From Bacteroidales bacterium UBA1680 (GTDB lineage: Bacteria > Bacteroidota > Bacteroidia > Bacteroidales > UBA932): 64,000 nt of DNA. Positions 1 to 10,139 of the stretch are shown one piece after another (within the stretch, counting starts at the first letter, position 1; each line of letters starts with the position of its first letter). The DNA lies in contig DCKG01000015.1 of assembly GCA_002320605.1 (NCBI GenBank), forward strand, positions 94,645 through 158,644, read 5' to 3'. Position numbers and translations under genes: made by a program. Below the pieces are notes generated by a model that was not told where the DNA came from, did not search any database, and worked only from the letters and a program-made list of their open reading frames with translations.

Positions 1-108
1 GCTGGAATGGAGTGCGTCTATGAAGGGAAATTCGCCAAAGTGCTTGAAGCGGACGGACTCATCGGATTCATCGATAGAAATAAAGGGAAGGCAGTGATAG
101 GAATTTAA
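1..108 (+). CDS. C-terminal fragment of an upstream gene, cut by the window edge
   Basis: Frame 1 is open from the first base to a TAA at 106-108 and encodes 35 residues ending in KAVIGI. Only the tail is visible, so I cannot name the product. The amylase gene starts two bases after this stop, so the two are very likely cotranscribed and this may be another carbohydrate-active enzyme; that is inference from position alone. Confidence 0.6.
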   Translation, partial: AGMECVYEGKFAKVLEADGLIGFIDRNKGKAVIGI

Positions 109-109
109 A

Positions 110-1642
110 ATGAGCAGGATAATAATTTATCAGATGCTCCCTAGGCTGTGGGGAGCAGTGAATAGACAGCCAGGAAAATTCTCGGACATTGACAATCAGA
201 CACTTGAATATCTCGTAGGCCTTGGCGTCAGCCATGTGTGGTTCACGGGAGTCATAAGGCATGCGACTACATATTCTTGCAAAGATTGTCCTGAATCCGA
301 TGCTACGATAGTCAAAGGTGACGCAGGTTCGCCTTACGCCATAACCGATTATTACGACGTCAACCCTTATCTGGCGAAAGATGTGAGTCGGAGGATGCAA
401 GAGTTCTCATCGCTCATAAAGCGCACTCATGCCCATGGACTCAAGGTCATTGTAGATTTCGTGCCGAATCACGTTTCCAGGGATTACGGTCGCGTCGGTC
501 TTGTAAATGGAAGAGCAGTGCCTTTCGGCGGCGAAGACGATTCGTCCGTGCATTGGAAACCGTCCAACGATTTCTATTACTATCCAGGACAGGCTCTTTC
601 ACTCCCGATTCCTTCCTCCTACAAAGAATATCCTGCCAAGGCATCCGGGAACGCCTTCTCCACCGCCCCAAGCATTACCGATTGGTACGACACAGTGAAG
701 CTGAATTACTGTGACTTTCACACGGAAACCTGGGAAAAGATGCTGGACATCGTGCGTTATTGGTGTTCGCTAGGCGTGGACGGCTTCCGCTGCGATATGG
801 TGGAACTTGTGCCGTGGCAGTTCATGGAGTGGCTCATTCAGAATGTGAGAAATGAATATCCCGATGTCATATTCATAGGAGAAGTGTATAAGAAAGGACT
901 TTACAGGCACTACATTCAGACCACAGGGTTTGACTTTCTCTATGACAAATCGGGCCTCTACGATTCTCTAAGGGCTCTTATTGAAGGTCACGGCACAGCT
1001 AAGAGCATAACTTGGAATTGGCAGAGCCTTGGGACTCTGCAGCCTCACATGCTGAATTTCTTGGAGAACCACGACGAGCAACGTTTCGCATCGGACTTTT
1101 TCGCTAAAGACGCTCGTCGGACGTTTGCCCCGCTGGGAGCAGGACTGCTTTTTAATAACGCCCCTTACATGGTTTATTTCGGGGAAGAAATAGGCGAAAG
1201 AGGCATGGATCAGGAAGGGTTCAGCGGCTTGGACGGCCGTACCTCAATCTTCGACTGGTGGAGCATAAATTCGATTGGAAGGCTCAGAAAATATATTGCC
1301 AAAGGCATTCCTATGCAGGAAAAGGAAATGTCATTGCTAAGCAAATGGAACCGGTTCCTCAATCTGGCAAGCTCGGAACGGGCTTTCTCCGATGGCAAGA
1401 CTTTCGATCTCTGCTATTGCAATGCTGAGTCTGCAGGCTTCATTCCGGACCGTCATTTTGCCTTCCTTCGCGCTTTCAGAGTGCAGGCGTTCCTGGTGGT
1501 CTGCAATTTTTCCTCGTCAACTTCGAAAATCAGCATAAAAATCCCACCCGAAGCCGTTTCCTGTCTGGAACTCAACAAAAAAACACCCGAGACCATTGAA
1601 GTCACGGTCCCGGGCGACGACTGCGTCATCATTAAGATCTGA
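110..1642 (+). CDS. GH13 family alpha-amylase / glycosidase
   Basis: A 510-residue glycoside hydrolase of family 13, which cleaves or transfers alpha-glucosidic bonds in starch- or glycogen-type glucans. All four GH13 regions are visible: VDFVPNH at 115-121 (region I), GVDGFRCD at 222-229 with the nucleophile D229, FIGEVY at 255-260 with acid/base E258, and NHDEQR at 320-325 with the third acidic residue D322. There is no signal peptide, so it probably acts in the cytoplasm on maltodextrin or stored glycogen. The start lies 2 bases after the preceding stop, suggesting coupled translation. The convergent phosphofructokinase gene begins at the next base after the stop. Exact specificity (amylase, glucosidase or transferase) cannot be read from the motifs. 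Confidence 0.9.
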   Translation: MSRIIIYQMLPRLWGAVNRQPGKFSDIDNQTLEYLVGLGVSHVWFTGVIRHATTYSCKDCPESDATIVKGDAGSPYAITDYYDVNPYLAKDVSRRMQEFSSLIKRTHAHGLKVIVDFVPNHVSRDYGRVGLVNGRAVPFGGEDDSSVHWKPSNDFYYYPGQALSLPIPSSYKEYPAKASGNAFSTAPSITDWYDTVKLNYCDFHTETWEKMLDIVRYWCSLGVDGFRCDMVELVPWQFMEWLIQNVRNEYPDVIFIGEVYKKGLYRHYIQTTGFDFLYDKSGLYDSLRALIEGHGTAKSITWNWQSLGTLQPHMLNFLENHDEQRFASDFFAKDARRTFAPLGAGLLFNNAPYMVYFGEEIGERGMDQEGFSGLDGRTSIFDWWSINSIGRLRKYIAKGIPMQEKEMSLLSKWNRFLNLASSERAFSDGKTFDLCYCNAESAGFIPDRHFAFLRAFRVQAFLVVCNFSSSTSKISIKIPPEAVSCLELNKKTPETIEVTVPGDDCVIIKI

Positions 1643-2872
1643 TTACCAGTTCAGAATCTTTTTGAAATCGTATTCCTCAGGGTTTGAGACCCATTCCTTT
1701 GCTGCTTCGTAGTCGGCAGGGGTGATGTAGTGGCACAGATGCTCGTAGTAGTTCCTTGCGAGTCCGCCGTCGATGTCCACCCTGCGAGGAGGAATTTTCC
1801 CTTCGGCGTTCTGGATGTCCTTCAGGAACAGTGGCTTTGGGTTGCCGTCCTGATCGATGTACACCATGCAGCCAGTCTTACCCTCTTTGAACAGCTCGTA
1901 TACGCCCATTGCCAGCTCGGTGCAATAAGAGAGATCGTAGGCGATTGGATCCTGACAGCGTACGTCGTAACCGATCTCCACCGGACGGGTCTTGACTTTC
2001 CAGCCCAGCTTAGAGAATTCTTTCTCAAGTATATCGTTGAACAGCACTGCCTTGGAAATCTTGCCAAGCTCCGGATGTCCGTGCTCATCGTACGTCATGT
2101 GTACTCCAGTGCCTTTCAGGTCGTCTGAATCAAGGTCATGGAACACGCCCTCAGCCACTACTACGGTTCCGTAATGAATGCCGAGAATATTCCTCTTGAT
2201 GATTGCCGAAAGAGTCAGCTTAATGATTTTGTCAACAGTAATCTTTGTCTTGTTGAACATCTCAGGAATGATGGTCATCGGGCAATGCGTTGCCTCACCG
2301 ATTCCAAGAGCAAGATGGCCTGCCGAGCGACCCATCGCAGAAATCAGAAGCCAGTTGCCTGATGTGCGAGCATCCTCATAAATAGTGCGCGCAAGATGAG
2401 CGCCCTCGTCCTTTGCCGAATTGAACCCGAAGGTAGGAGCGTTGTTCGGCAGAGGCAGATCATCATCAATGGTCTTAGGCACATGAATATTGTGAATGGG
2501 ATATTGCTTTGCCTCAAGGAATTTTGCAATCCTGTTAGCCGTAGAAGCAGTGTCATCGCCTCCGACAGTGACAAGCAGCTTCACGTCGTTCTCATGGAAA
2601 AGCTTGAGGTTGAAATTTTTCTCGAAATCCTCATCGGTCGGCTTGAAACGGCTCATCTGCAGGTAGGAACCACCTCTGTTGAAATATGCGTCTGCCTTGA
2701 AGAAATCGATGTCTTCAGTGCGCGGATGATCGTTGAAAAGTCCGGTGTAGCCTTCGTGCATGCCAATTACCCTGTAACCGTTAGAAAGGAATGTTTTCGC
2801 GACAGAGAAAACAACCGTGTTCATGCCCGGTGCAGGGCCGCCGCCGCAGAGAATGATGATAGAATCTTTCAT
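1643..2872 (-). CDS. pfp: Pyrophosphate-dependent 6-phosphofructokinase
   Basis: A 409-residue phosphofructokinase that phosphorylates fructose 6-phosphate to fructose 1,6-bisphosphate in glycolysis. The motif GGDD at 104-107, in place of the GGDG of ATP-dependent enzymes, and PKTIDDD at 132-138 mark the PPi-using type, which is reversible. GGGPAPGMN near residue 10 and MGRSAGH at 180-186 are the other family signatures (phosphate and fructose 6-phosphate binding). The gene is convergent with the amylase and divergent from ligA. A TAAATTTG promoter box on the minus strand (2920-2927) lies about 50 bases upstream of the ATG. PPi dependence is inferred from the GGDD motif, not shown. Confidence 0.92.
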   Translation of the reverse strand: MKDSIIILCGGGPAPGMNTVVFSVAKTFLSNGYRVIGMHEGYTGLFNDHPRTEDIDFFKADAYFNRGGSYLQMSRFKPTDEDFEKNFNLKLFHENDVKLLVTVGGDDTASTANRIAKFLEAKQYPIHNIHVPKTIDDDLPLPNNAPTFGFNSAKDEGAHLARTIYEDARTSGNWLLISAMGRSAGHLALGIGEATHCPMTIIPEMFNKTKITVDKIIKLTLSAIIKRNILGIHYGTVVVAEGVFHDLDSDDLKGTGVHMTYDEHGHPELGKISKAVLFNDILEKEFSKLGWKVKTRPVEIGYDVRCQDPIAYDLSYCTELAMGVYELFKEGKTGCMVYIDQDGNPKPLFLKDIQNAEGKIPPRRVDIDGGLARNYYEHLCHYITPADYEAAKEWVSNPEEYDFKKILNW

Positions 2873-2919
2873 AATAATTTAGAATTATTTAATTGATGTT
2901 AATTTCGTTTGTGCATCTG

Positions 2920-2927
2920 CAAATTTA
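2920..2927 (-). promoter_or_regulatory. -7 box of the pfp promoter
   Basis: The minus strand reads TAAATTTG, matching the Bacteroidota -7 consensus TAnnTTTG. A TTTG on the same strand at 2951-2954 could be the -33 element, although the 23-base gap is longer than the usual 19 to 21. Confidence 0.5.
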
Positions 2928-2963
2928 ATTCTTTTCCTCCAATATAACCCCAAAAAAATTGAT

Positions 2964-2971
2964 TAAATTTG
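2964..2971 (+). promoter_or_regulatory. -7 box of the ligA operon promoter
   Basis: TAAATTTG on the plus strand matches TAnnTTTG. It lies 18 bases before the ligA ATG, which implies a very short leader. No clear -33 TTTG is present. Confidence 0.45.
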
Positions 2972-2989
2972 TGAGTTCCATATTATGGC

Positions 2990-5083
2990 ATGGCGATGAA
3001 TCACGAAGAGGCAAAAACAAGGATAGAGGAGCTTAGAAAGACCCTCTGGGAGAATAGCAGGAAGTATTACGTGGACAACGCTCCAACCATGAGCGACTAC
3101 GAATATGACCAGCTGATGCATAAGCTGGAAATCTTGGAAAAGCAGTTTCCTGACCTGCTCACCCCGGACTCCCCTACACAGACAGTCGGCAGCGACCTGG
3201 AAACAGGCGGTGCCGGGGATAATGCCGAATCCAGGATCCAGAAGGAATTCGCCCAGTACCCTCATCACTATCCCATGCTCTCACTTGGAAACACCTACGG
3301 CATCAGCGAGATAGAAGACTTCGTCAGGCGCGCAGAGAAAGAGCTGAAAGGGGTGAGGTTCACATATTCATGCGAGCTGAAATTCGATGGGACTGCAATC
3401 TGCCTTGAATATAGGAATGGCAGGCTATTCAGGGCCTTGACTCGTGGGGACGGGGTAATCGGGGACGATGTCACCGAGAACGTGAAACAGATATCCAATG
3501 TTCCCGTCACTCTGAAAGGTTCCGGCTATCCTGATGATTTCGAGATTCGTGGCGAGATATTAATGCCTTATGAATCGTTCGATAAGTTGAACAAGGAGCG
3601 TGAGGATAACGAGGACCCACCGTTCGCCAATCCTAGGAATGCTGCCTCCGGCTCACTTAAGCTGCTTGACCCTAAGGAAGTTGGCAGGCGCAGGCTCTGG
3701 TGCACGCTTTATCATATTCCTAGCCAAAGCGTCTCCTTCCCTACCCATGACGATGCCTTGAAAGCGGCTGCATCATGGGGGCTTCCTGTCTCGGACAAAA
3801 GAAAAATCGTTTCCTCCATCGAGGGAATAGAGGAATATATTCACTACTGGGACAAGGAAAGAAAATTCTTGCCCTATGCGACGGATGGCATAGTTATAAA
3901 AATAAATGAACTAGCCTATCAGACAGCTCTTGGTGCAACGGCCAAATCCCCTCGCTGGGCCGTCGCTTTCAAGTTTCAGGCAGAGGAAGCTACTACGAAA
4001 CTGATTTCTATCGACTATCAGGTCGGCAGGACGGGAGCCATCACTCCCGTAGCCAATATGGAACCTGTCCAGCTGGCAGGAACTGTCGTGAAGCGAGCCA
4101 CGCTGAACAATAATGATTTCGTGAGAGACATGGACATACGCATCGGAGACTACGTGAAGGTCATCAAGGGCGGTGAGATAATCCCGAAGATCATTGCAGT
4201 GGATCTAGAAAGGAGGCCCAAAGATGCCAAGAGACCGGAATTCCCTACTGTTTGCCCAGACTGCGGCACTACGCTGGTGCGCGAAGAAGATGAGGCAAAA
4301 TGGTTCTGCCCGAATACAGACGGCTGCCCTACCCAGATAAAAGGCAAGCTGGTGCATTTTCTGAGCAGGAAGGCTATGAATGTGCTGGCTGGAGAGGCAA
4401 CGATCGATCAGCTATACAAATTGGGATTTGTGCGTACGCCTGCAGACTTCTATTCGCTCACTAAAGGCCAGTTGCTAATGTTGGATGGCTGGAAAGAAAG
4501 GTCTGCTCAAAGATTCCTGGACAGCCTGAATGCTTCCAGGCAGGTGACTTTCGACCATGTCCTGTTTGCGTTAGGAATACGATTTGTTGGGGAGACGACT
4601 GCCAAAGAGCTGGCTGTTCATTTCGGCAACATTGACGCTTTAGCCGTGGCTTCTAAGGAGATGCTGCTGGAAGTACAGGATATTGGCGAGACGATAGCCG
4701 AGAGCGTCTATGAATATTTCAGGGACTCCAGGCACCTTAGAGACATTGAGAGGCTGAAGGCCGCAGGGCTGCGATTCTCAATGGAAGCGAAGAAGACATC
4801 TTCCAATGCGTTGGAAGGCAAGACGATAGTAATTTCAGGAAATTTCAGCATCTCTAGAGATGAGATGAAGAGGCTCATCGAAGACAACGGAGGCAAGAAT
4901 AGTTCTTCCGTCAGCGGGAAAACCAGTTACCTGCTAGCAGGTAGCAAGCCTGGACCGGAGAAGATGAAGAAGGCGGCTGAACTGGGAATAAAGGTAATCT
5001 CGGAAGAAGAATTAATGAATATGTTGCCGGAGACTGCCGAAACCAAAAGTTTAAGCAGCGAAGAGGAACCCACTTTATTTTAG
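2990..5083 (+). CDS. ligA: NAD-dependent DNA ligase LigA
   Basis: A 697-residue NAD+-dependent DNA ligase that seals nicks in replication and repair. The order of domains is complete: the N-terminal Ia region with Y-D motifs, the adenylation domain with catalytic K131 in LKFDG, the OB fold, a Cys4 zinc finger (C422, C425, C440, C446), helix-hairpin-helix repeats at about 470-590, and a BRCT domain near 615-685. The length is typical of the family. Two in-frame ATGs (2990 and 2996) are possible starts. It heads a plus-strand run of six genes with very short spacing, so repair, stringent response and isoprenoid synthesis genes probably share a transcript. Confidence 0.97.
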   Translation: MAMNHEEAKTRIEELRKTLWENSRKYYVDNAPTMSDYEYDQLMHKLEILEKQFPDLLTPDSPTQTVGSDLETGGAGDNAESRIQKEFAQYPHHYPMLSLGNTYGISEIEDFVRRAEKELKGVRFTYSCELKFDGTAICLEYRNGRLFRALTRGDGVIGDDVTENVKQISNVPVTLKGSGYPDDFEIRGEILMPYESFDKLNKEREDNEDPPFANPRNAASGSLKLLDPKEVGRRRLWCTLYHIPSQSVSFPTHDDALKAAASWGLPVSDKRKIVSSIEGIEEYIHYWDKERKFLPYATDGIVIKINELAYQTALGATAKSPRWAVAFKFQAEEATTKLISIDYQVGRTGAITPVANMEPVQLAGTVVKRATLNNNDFVRDMDIRIGDYVKVIKGGEIIPKIIAVDLERRPKDAKRPEFPTVCPDCGTTLVREEDEAKWFCPNTDGCPTQIKGKLVHFLSRKAMNVLAGEATIDQLYKLGFVRTPADFYSLTKGQLLMLDGWKERSAQRFLDSLNASRQVTFDHVLFALGIRFVGETTAKELAVHFGNIDALAVASKEMLLEVQDIGETIAESVYEYFRDSRHLRDIERLKAAGLRFSMEAKKTSSNALEGKTIVISGNFSISRDEMKRLIEDNGGKNSSSVSGKTSYLLAGSKPGPEKMKKAAELGIKVISEEELMNMLPETAETKSLSSEEEPTLF

Positions 5084-5089
5084 GAATAT

Positions 5090-6112
5090 ATGAACTGGTT
5101 CGCCAAGGCGATAACTAAGATTAGGATTGTTGTCCGGAGAGTCAACCGATTCCTCGGAATAGAGATCTGGCGTGGCGAGCCGGAAGAATATTCCTGGTCC
5201 AAGACAAAGGCCAGGATTGCGTCCGACACCAGAGTGGTCATGAGGGTGCTGAAAACCTTCCAGACAGAGAAAATAGGCTTTCAATCAGTGGCCCTGAGCT
5301 ATTTCTGCACTTTAGCCGCAGTGCCGTTCATAGCCGTGGCTTTCGCTCTTACTAGCGGCTTCGGCTTGGAAGACAAGATGCAGGAAATCCTATTTTCGGC
5401 CAACATCAGCCCGGAATTGGGAAACAAGATAATGCAGGCTGCGCAGAATATCATCAGCACATCGCAGAACGGCTGGTTCGGAATAATCTCCACTTTGATG
5501 TTCGTGTGGGTGATCATCTGGATGATGAACCGCGTGGAGAAGGTATTCAACAACGTGTGGCGCATCTCCAAGCCGAAGAGGAAATTCGTGAAGAGCCTAG
5601 GAATAGACATCATCATATTGGTGCTCCTCCCTTTCATAATATTGATTCTCTCCTACGCTACCATGCTTTACTCGCATCTTGCCGACTACATATTCCCGAA
5701 CTGGATAGGCGCGACTAAATCCATCCGTTCGTTCCTGGGATGGGTGATTTTCTGCGTCATCGCCATACTAACGTTGTCCGGAATGTACAAGTTCATTCCT
5801 GCGACGAAAGTATATTACAGGCATGCTTTCAAAGCGGCCTTGCTCGCTGGGATTGCATTCACTATATTGCAGTACTTATATTTGGAAACTCAATTAATGG
5901 TGATGCGTCTGAATATGGTTTATGGAGCAATCGCAATCATTCCTCTCTTCATGATCTGGCTTAGATTCGGGTGGCTGATAATTTTATATGGAGCCGAGTT
6001 CTCATATTCTTTCCAGAGAGAAGAGGCTAGCGAGCTGAATAAGGCTCTGAAGGACAGGAGAGATAAGCGAAGGGAGCAGAAAAAGAGAGATAAAGAATTA
6101 GCAGAAGTATGA
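5090..6112 (+). CDS. YihY/BrkB family inner-membrane protein
   Basis: A 340-residue polytopic membrane protein of the YihY/BrkB family (often mislabelled ribonuclease BN). About six hydrophobic segments run from residue 65 to 310, with typical family features such as FQSVALSYFCTLAAVPF near the first segment, and both ends are charged: a basic N-terminus and a K/R/E-rich tail (KDRRDKRREQKKRDKE). The molecular function of the family is not settled. It starts 6 bases after ligA and its stop overlaps the relA start in an ATGA arrangement, so translation is likely coupled. Confidence 0.88.
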   Translation: MNWFAKAITKIRIVVRRVNRFLGIEIWRGEPEEYSWSKTKARIASDTRVVMRVLKTFQTEKIGFQSVALSYFCTLAAVPFIAVAFALTSGFGLEDKMQEILFSANISPELGNKIMQAAQNIISTSQNGWFGIISTLMFVWVIIWMMNRVEKVFNNVWRISKPKRKFVKSLGIDIIILVLLPFIILILSYATMLYSHLADYIFPNWIGATKSIRSFLGWVIFCVIAILTLSGMYKFIPATKVYYRHAFKAALLAGIAFTILQYLYLETQLMVMRLNMVYGAIAIIPLFMIWLRFGWLIILYGAEFSYSFQREEASELNKALKDRRDKRREQKKRDKELAEV

Positions 6113-8343
6113 GTGTTTCGGAATTTACGCAGAAGGATTACGATCAGATAAATAAGTGCTACTCAGAGCTTAAAGCTGCGGCTGAGAAGCGCGTGAAGGA
6201 TCCGGATGAAATGAAAGTCATCAAGAAGGCTTTCGATTTCGCTAATGAGGCGCATAAGAACGTGCGACGACGCTCTGGGGATCCATACATGATTCACCCG
6301 ATTGAAGTGGCGAAAATCGTTGTCTCAGATATCGGGCTGGGCTATAAATCCATTTCTGCCGCTCTGTTGCACGACGTTGTCGAAGACACCGACTACACAA
6401 TTGACGACATTAGGAATCTTTTCGGCGACAAAATCGCCAGCCTCGTGGACGGACTCACGAAGATCAAGAATGTGCTGGACAACGAGGACCGCAGCAAGAA
6501 TAAAATGGACACAGAGAGCTTGCAGGCCGAAAATTTCAAACGTATTCTGCTCACTCTCAACGATGATGTCCGCGTCGTGCTGATAAAACTGGCTGATCGC
6601 CTGCACAACTGCCGCACGATTGAATTCATGCCAGAATACAAGCGTGATAAAATCCTGAGCGAGACGATGTTCATATTCATTCCTCTCGCCCATCGTTTGG
6701 GCTTGTATGAGATAAAGTCCGAGATGGAAAACATCTGGCTTAAATACAAGGAGCCAGACGCATATTACGAGATAACGTCGAAGATCGACGAGAGCCTCTC
6801 TGGCAAGAAAGCCGAGATAGACAGGTTCGTGAAGCCTATCCAGGAAGCACTCACGACTGCTGGATTCAACTTTTTCATTCGCCAGAGGGTAAAGACGCCA
6901 TATTCGATATGGCATAAGATGCAGACGAAAAACGTCACCTTCGAGCAGATTTATGACTTGTATGCCCTTAGGATAGTTTTCACTCCAGACGCCAATTCAA
7001 AAGAAAGCGAGAGGGACCAGTGTTACCACATATTTTCTATCATCACAGGAATATATCGTTACAAGCCGGATCGTATCAGGGACTGGGTGAAGCATCCGAA
7101 GAGCAACGGGTATGAGGCTCTTCACTGTACTCTGATGGGCGATACGGGCATCTGGGTAGAGGTGCAGATACGTTCAAAGCGAATGGACGATATTGCCGAG
7201 AAAGGCATTGCCGCACACTGGACTTACAAGCAGGAGGGCTACATTAGCGAGAACGACAGCGAGATGGACAAGTGGCTGGAGAAGGTGAAAGAAATACTCG
7301 TTAGCCCAGACGTGAATGCTCTGGAGCTGCTCGACCTTATCCATAAAGACTTGACCAGCAAAGAGATTGTCGTCTTTACTCCGAAAGGAGAGCAAAAAAC
7401 CGTTGAGAAAAACTCTACTGCTTTGGACTTTGCCTATCAGATACACACTGAGATTGGGAACAAGGCCATTGCTGCGAAGGTGAACATGAGGCTCGTTCCT
7501 CTGTCACACACTCTTAAATCAGGGGACACTGTGGAAATAATCACGGCAGAGAATGAGCACCCTAAGCGCGAATGGCTGCAGTTCCTCACCACAAGGCATG
7601 CGAGAAGCATAGTGGTCGACTATTTCAAAGGGCAGAAGAAAGAGTTCGCCGAAACTGGGAAAAAGATGCTCTCCGACCAATTGGAGAAAATTAGCTACAG
7701 AATGAACGACGATGCTGTCGCTGCAATTTCAGAACACTATGGAATACAGGCCAGGAATCCCGAGGACCTTTTCTTCTACATAGGTCTTGGCACCGTGAAG
7801 CTGAACGACTTGAGCACATTCATGTCGAGTGATGCTTTCAGTGGCGGGAAAATATCAAAATCTTGGTCATTCCCTTGGTTCAGGAAGACGAAAGATAAAG
7901 AGGAGGATAAGAAAGATAAGAAATCTGAATATGCCATAGCAACGTGCTGCCGACCTATTCCTGGCGACCCCGTCATTGGGATCAAGTCGCCTGATGGCGT
8001 GATCACCGTGCATAAGAAAACCTGTCCGGTGGCGGAGAGCATTGCCTCGAAACATGGTGACTGGGTGGTCGTGCCTCAATGGGATGGAGCAAAAGAGGAT
8101 GTCTACTTCCCTGTGCGTCTGAATATTAAAGGAGTCGACAGGGTTGGCCTCTTGAACGAGATATCGCGCTTCATCTCCCTCGTCATGGGCGTTAACATGA
8201 AAAAAATATATTTCGCTGCCGACGAAGGCATATTCGAAGGTTATATAGAATTGGAAGTCCGCGATAAGAGCGTCTTGGAGCGAATGATTCGCAGGTTAGG
8301 CTCAATCGAAGGAGTTCAGAGCGTTCAAAGAGCAGATATTTAG
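6109..8343 (+). CDS. Bifunctional (p)ppGpp synthetase/hydrolase (RelA/SpoT family)
   Basis: A 744-residue long RSH protein that makes and breaks down the stringent-response alarmone (p)ppGpp. The HD hydrolase domain has its metal-binding residues intact (H63, H88-D89, E92-D93 in HDVVEDT), so hydrolysis is expected. The synthetase domain spans about 260-370, with RVKTPYSIWHK and KSNGYEALHCT. A TGS domain starts near 417 (VVFTPKGE) and an ACT domain occupies about 665-744. A charged K/E/D stretch (KDKEEDKKDKK) links the TGS and ACT parts. The start overlaps the stop of the YihY-like gene by 4 bases. With both catalytic domains intact it is a SpoT/Rel-type bifunctional enzyme. Confidence 0.95.
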   Translation: MSVSEFTQKDYDQINKCYSELKAAAEKRVKDPDEMKVIKKAFDFANEAHKNVRRRSGDPYMIHPIEVAKIVVSDIGLGYKSISAALLHDVVEDTDYTIDDIRNLFGDKIASLVDGLTKIKNVLDNEDRSKNKMDTESLQAENFKRILLTLNDDVRVVLIKLADRLHNCRTIEFMPEYKRDKILSETMFIFIPLAHRLGLYEIKSEMENIWLKYKEPDAYYEITSKIDESLSGKKAEIDRFVKPIQEALTTAGFNFFIRQRVKTPYSIWHKMQTKNVTFEQIYDLYALRIVFTPDANSKESERDQCYHIFSIITGIYRYKPDRIRDWVKHPKSNGYEALHCTLMGDTGIWVEVQIRSKRMDDIAEKGIAAHWTYKQEGYISENDSEMDKWLEKVKEILVSPDVNALELLDLIHKDLTSKEIVVFTPKGEQKTVEKNSTALDFAYQIHTEIGNKAIAAKVNMRLVPLSHTLKSGDTVEIITAENEHPKREWLQFLTTRHARSIVVDYFKGQKKEFAETGKKMLSDQLEKISYRMNDDAVAAISEHYGIQARNPEDLFFYIGLGTVKLNDLSTFMSSDAFSGGKISKSWSFPWFRKTKDKEEDKKDKKSEYAIATCCRPIPGDPVIGIKSPDGVITVHKKTCPVAESIASKHGDWVVVPQWDGAKEDVYFPVRLNIKGVDRVGLLNEISRFISLVMGVNMKKIYFAADEGIFEGYIELEVRDKSVLERMIRRLGSIEGVQSVQRADI

Positions 8344-8345
8344 TC

Positions 8346-10139
8346 ATGAGAAAATTCATAAAGAGATATTTCATCATATTCCCGATAGGCTTCTTCCTTG
8401 CTCTGTCGGTTTTCTCGCATTCTTGCGCAAATACGACTCAGGCACCTACTGGCGGTCCGAAAGATACGATTCCGCCAGTCTTGACGAAGGTCTTGCCTTT
8501 GCCTGGCAGCAAGAACGTGCCTACGCACGGGACCACTGTATATTTCGGCTTCAATGAATATGTGAAGGTTAGCAGCGGCAGCTCGATCTATCTTTCGCCT
8601 CCTCAGAAAAAGGCTCCGAAATACAAGATTAGGGGCAAGGGCGTGCTGGTATATTTCGAAGAGGACCTGCTTCCTAACACGACCTATACTCTGGACATAA
8701 CAAATGCCATTCAAGACAATAACGAAAATAATCCTTTCCCAGGGTTCACTACCGTATTCTCCACAGGCTCTTCCATAGACTCTATGATGATAACGGGGAC
8801 TGTGCTGGACTGCAGAACTCTTCTCCCTATCAAGGATGCTACTGTCATGCTGTACAAGAATCACGGGGACTCAGCCGTATTCAAGGAAAGGCCATTCGTA
8901 TCTTCGAAGACCGATGACTGGGGCTATTTCGTGCTACGGAATATTCAAGATACAGTCTACAGGCTTTACGCCATCGTGGACGCTAACAAGAACAACATCT
9001 ACGACCCTGACGAGGACCGAGTCGCATTCCTGGATTCCTTGATCAAGCCCATGCAGAAGGTCAACGATTCACTGCCCGATCTGAAGAAATACGACATGAA
9101 AGACACATTGCACTGCCTTGCGAGGAAGTCCGACGTAGAGCTTAGAGTGTTCAAGGAAAGGCCGTCGAAACAGATGCTCATGAATAAAAAAAGAATCGCT
9201 CCCAGGGCCGCTTACATTACATTCATGGCACCTGATGCGAAGATAGACTCACTGTGGTTCTATGGTTTCCCGGCCAACGATGTCATCACTGAATTCAATC
9301 CGACGAATGACAGCCTCTTGTTGTGGCTGAACGACCAGAAACGAATGCCCGATACGCTGAAGCTGGGACTTGTCTATTGGAAGACAGATTCCACAGGAGG
9401 CCTTGTGCAGAAGACTGAAAAGGCCGACCTGGTGGATGAGAACATGATTAGGAACAAGCACAAGAGAGCTAAGATAGAGCATGCCGACACTGTCTGCGCC
9501 ATGACTCTCAAAGGGGAACCCGAAAAAGTCGAAGACGAGGGATTCACTATCAAGTTCGACTTTCCACCTATCATAGGGAAATTTGACTCATTGAGGTTCT
9601 GGTCCGTGAATCCGAGGCAGAAGGAGCAAAACGAGGCGTTCTCTTACTACAGAGACATTCACGACCTCACGCTTTACCACATTACGCCAAAAGTCAAGTT
9701 CCAGAATGGCTGGGAATATCACTTCAAGATACCTCAGAGAGTATTCAAAGACATCAACGGGCACTGGAACGACAGCACCGAGGTAAAAGTGTCGCTTCCG
9801 ACCGACGAGACCCTAAGCTCGCTCTCTCTGAACATCATATCTAGCGGCGACTCTCGCTACATAATCGACCTCCTTAACGAGAAACGTTCTGAGGTGCTAA
9901 AGACATATAAGATTGAATCCAGCGCCAGCATCAACATGAAATATCTAAAGCCAGGGAAATATTCACTTAGGGTCACGGAGGATCAGAACAGGAATGATTT
10001 CGTCGACACAGGTTCTCTCTTGCAGCATAGGCAGCCTGAAAAAGTCATATTCATAAAATTCAAAGACTCCGAATACATTAGTATTCCGGAGAAGAGCGAC
10101 ATCGTCCAAGATCTGAATTTCAAAGAATTATTCAAATGA
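8346..10139 (+). CDS. Ig-like domain lipoprotein (Bacteroidota conserved)
   Basis: A 597-residue secreted lipoprotein. The N-terminus is a signal peptide ending at a lipobox-like SHSC with the lipidated cysteine at C27. The segment after it, QAPTGGPKDTIPP, is the hallmark of a Bacteroidota lipoprotein family with an N-terminal bacterial Ig-like (Big_5) domain at about 40-140. The rest is beta-rich and contains a carboxypeptidase-regulatory-like stretch at about 148-215. The function is unknown; it is probably anchored in the outer membrane or periplasm. It begins 2 bases after relA, and the next gene overlaps its stop by 4 bases, so the lipoprotein and the beta-barrel protein after it may work as a pair. 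Confidence 0.82.
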   Translation: MRKFIKRYFIIFPIGFFLALSVFSHSCANTTQAPTGGPKDTIPPVLTKVLPLPGSKNVPTHGTTVYFGFNEYVKVSSGSSIYLSPPQKKAPKYKIRGKGVLVYFEEDLLPNTTYTLDITNAIQDNNENNPFPGFTTVFSTGSSIDSMMITGTVLDCRTLLPIKDATVMLYKNHGDSAVFKERPFVSSKTDDWGYFVLRNIQDTVYRLYAIVDANKNNIYDPDEDRVAFLDSLIKPMQKVNDSLPDLKKYDMKDTLHCLARKSDVELRVFKERPSKQMLMNKKRIAPRAAYITFMAPDAKIDSLWFYGFPANDVITEFNPTNDSLLLWLNDQKRMPDTLKLGLVYWKTDSTGGLVQKTEKADLVDENMIRNKHKRAKIEHADTVCAMTLKGEPEKVEDEGFTIKFDFPPIIGKFDSLRFWSVNPRQKEQNEAFSYYRDIHDLTLYHITPKVKFQNGWEYHFKIPQRVFKDINGHWNDSTEVKVSLPTDETLSSLSLNIISSGDSRYIIDLLNEKRSEVLKTYKIESSASINMKYLKPGKYSLRVTEDQNRNDFVDTGSLLQHRQPEKVIFIKFKDSEYISIPEKSDIVQDLNFKELFK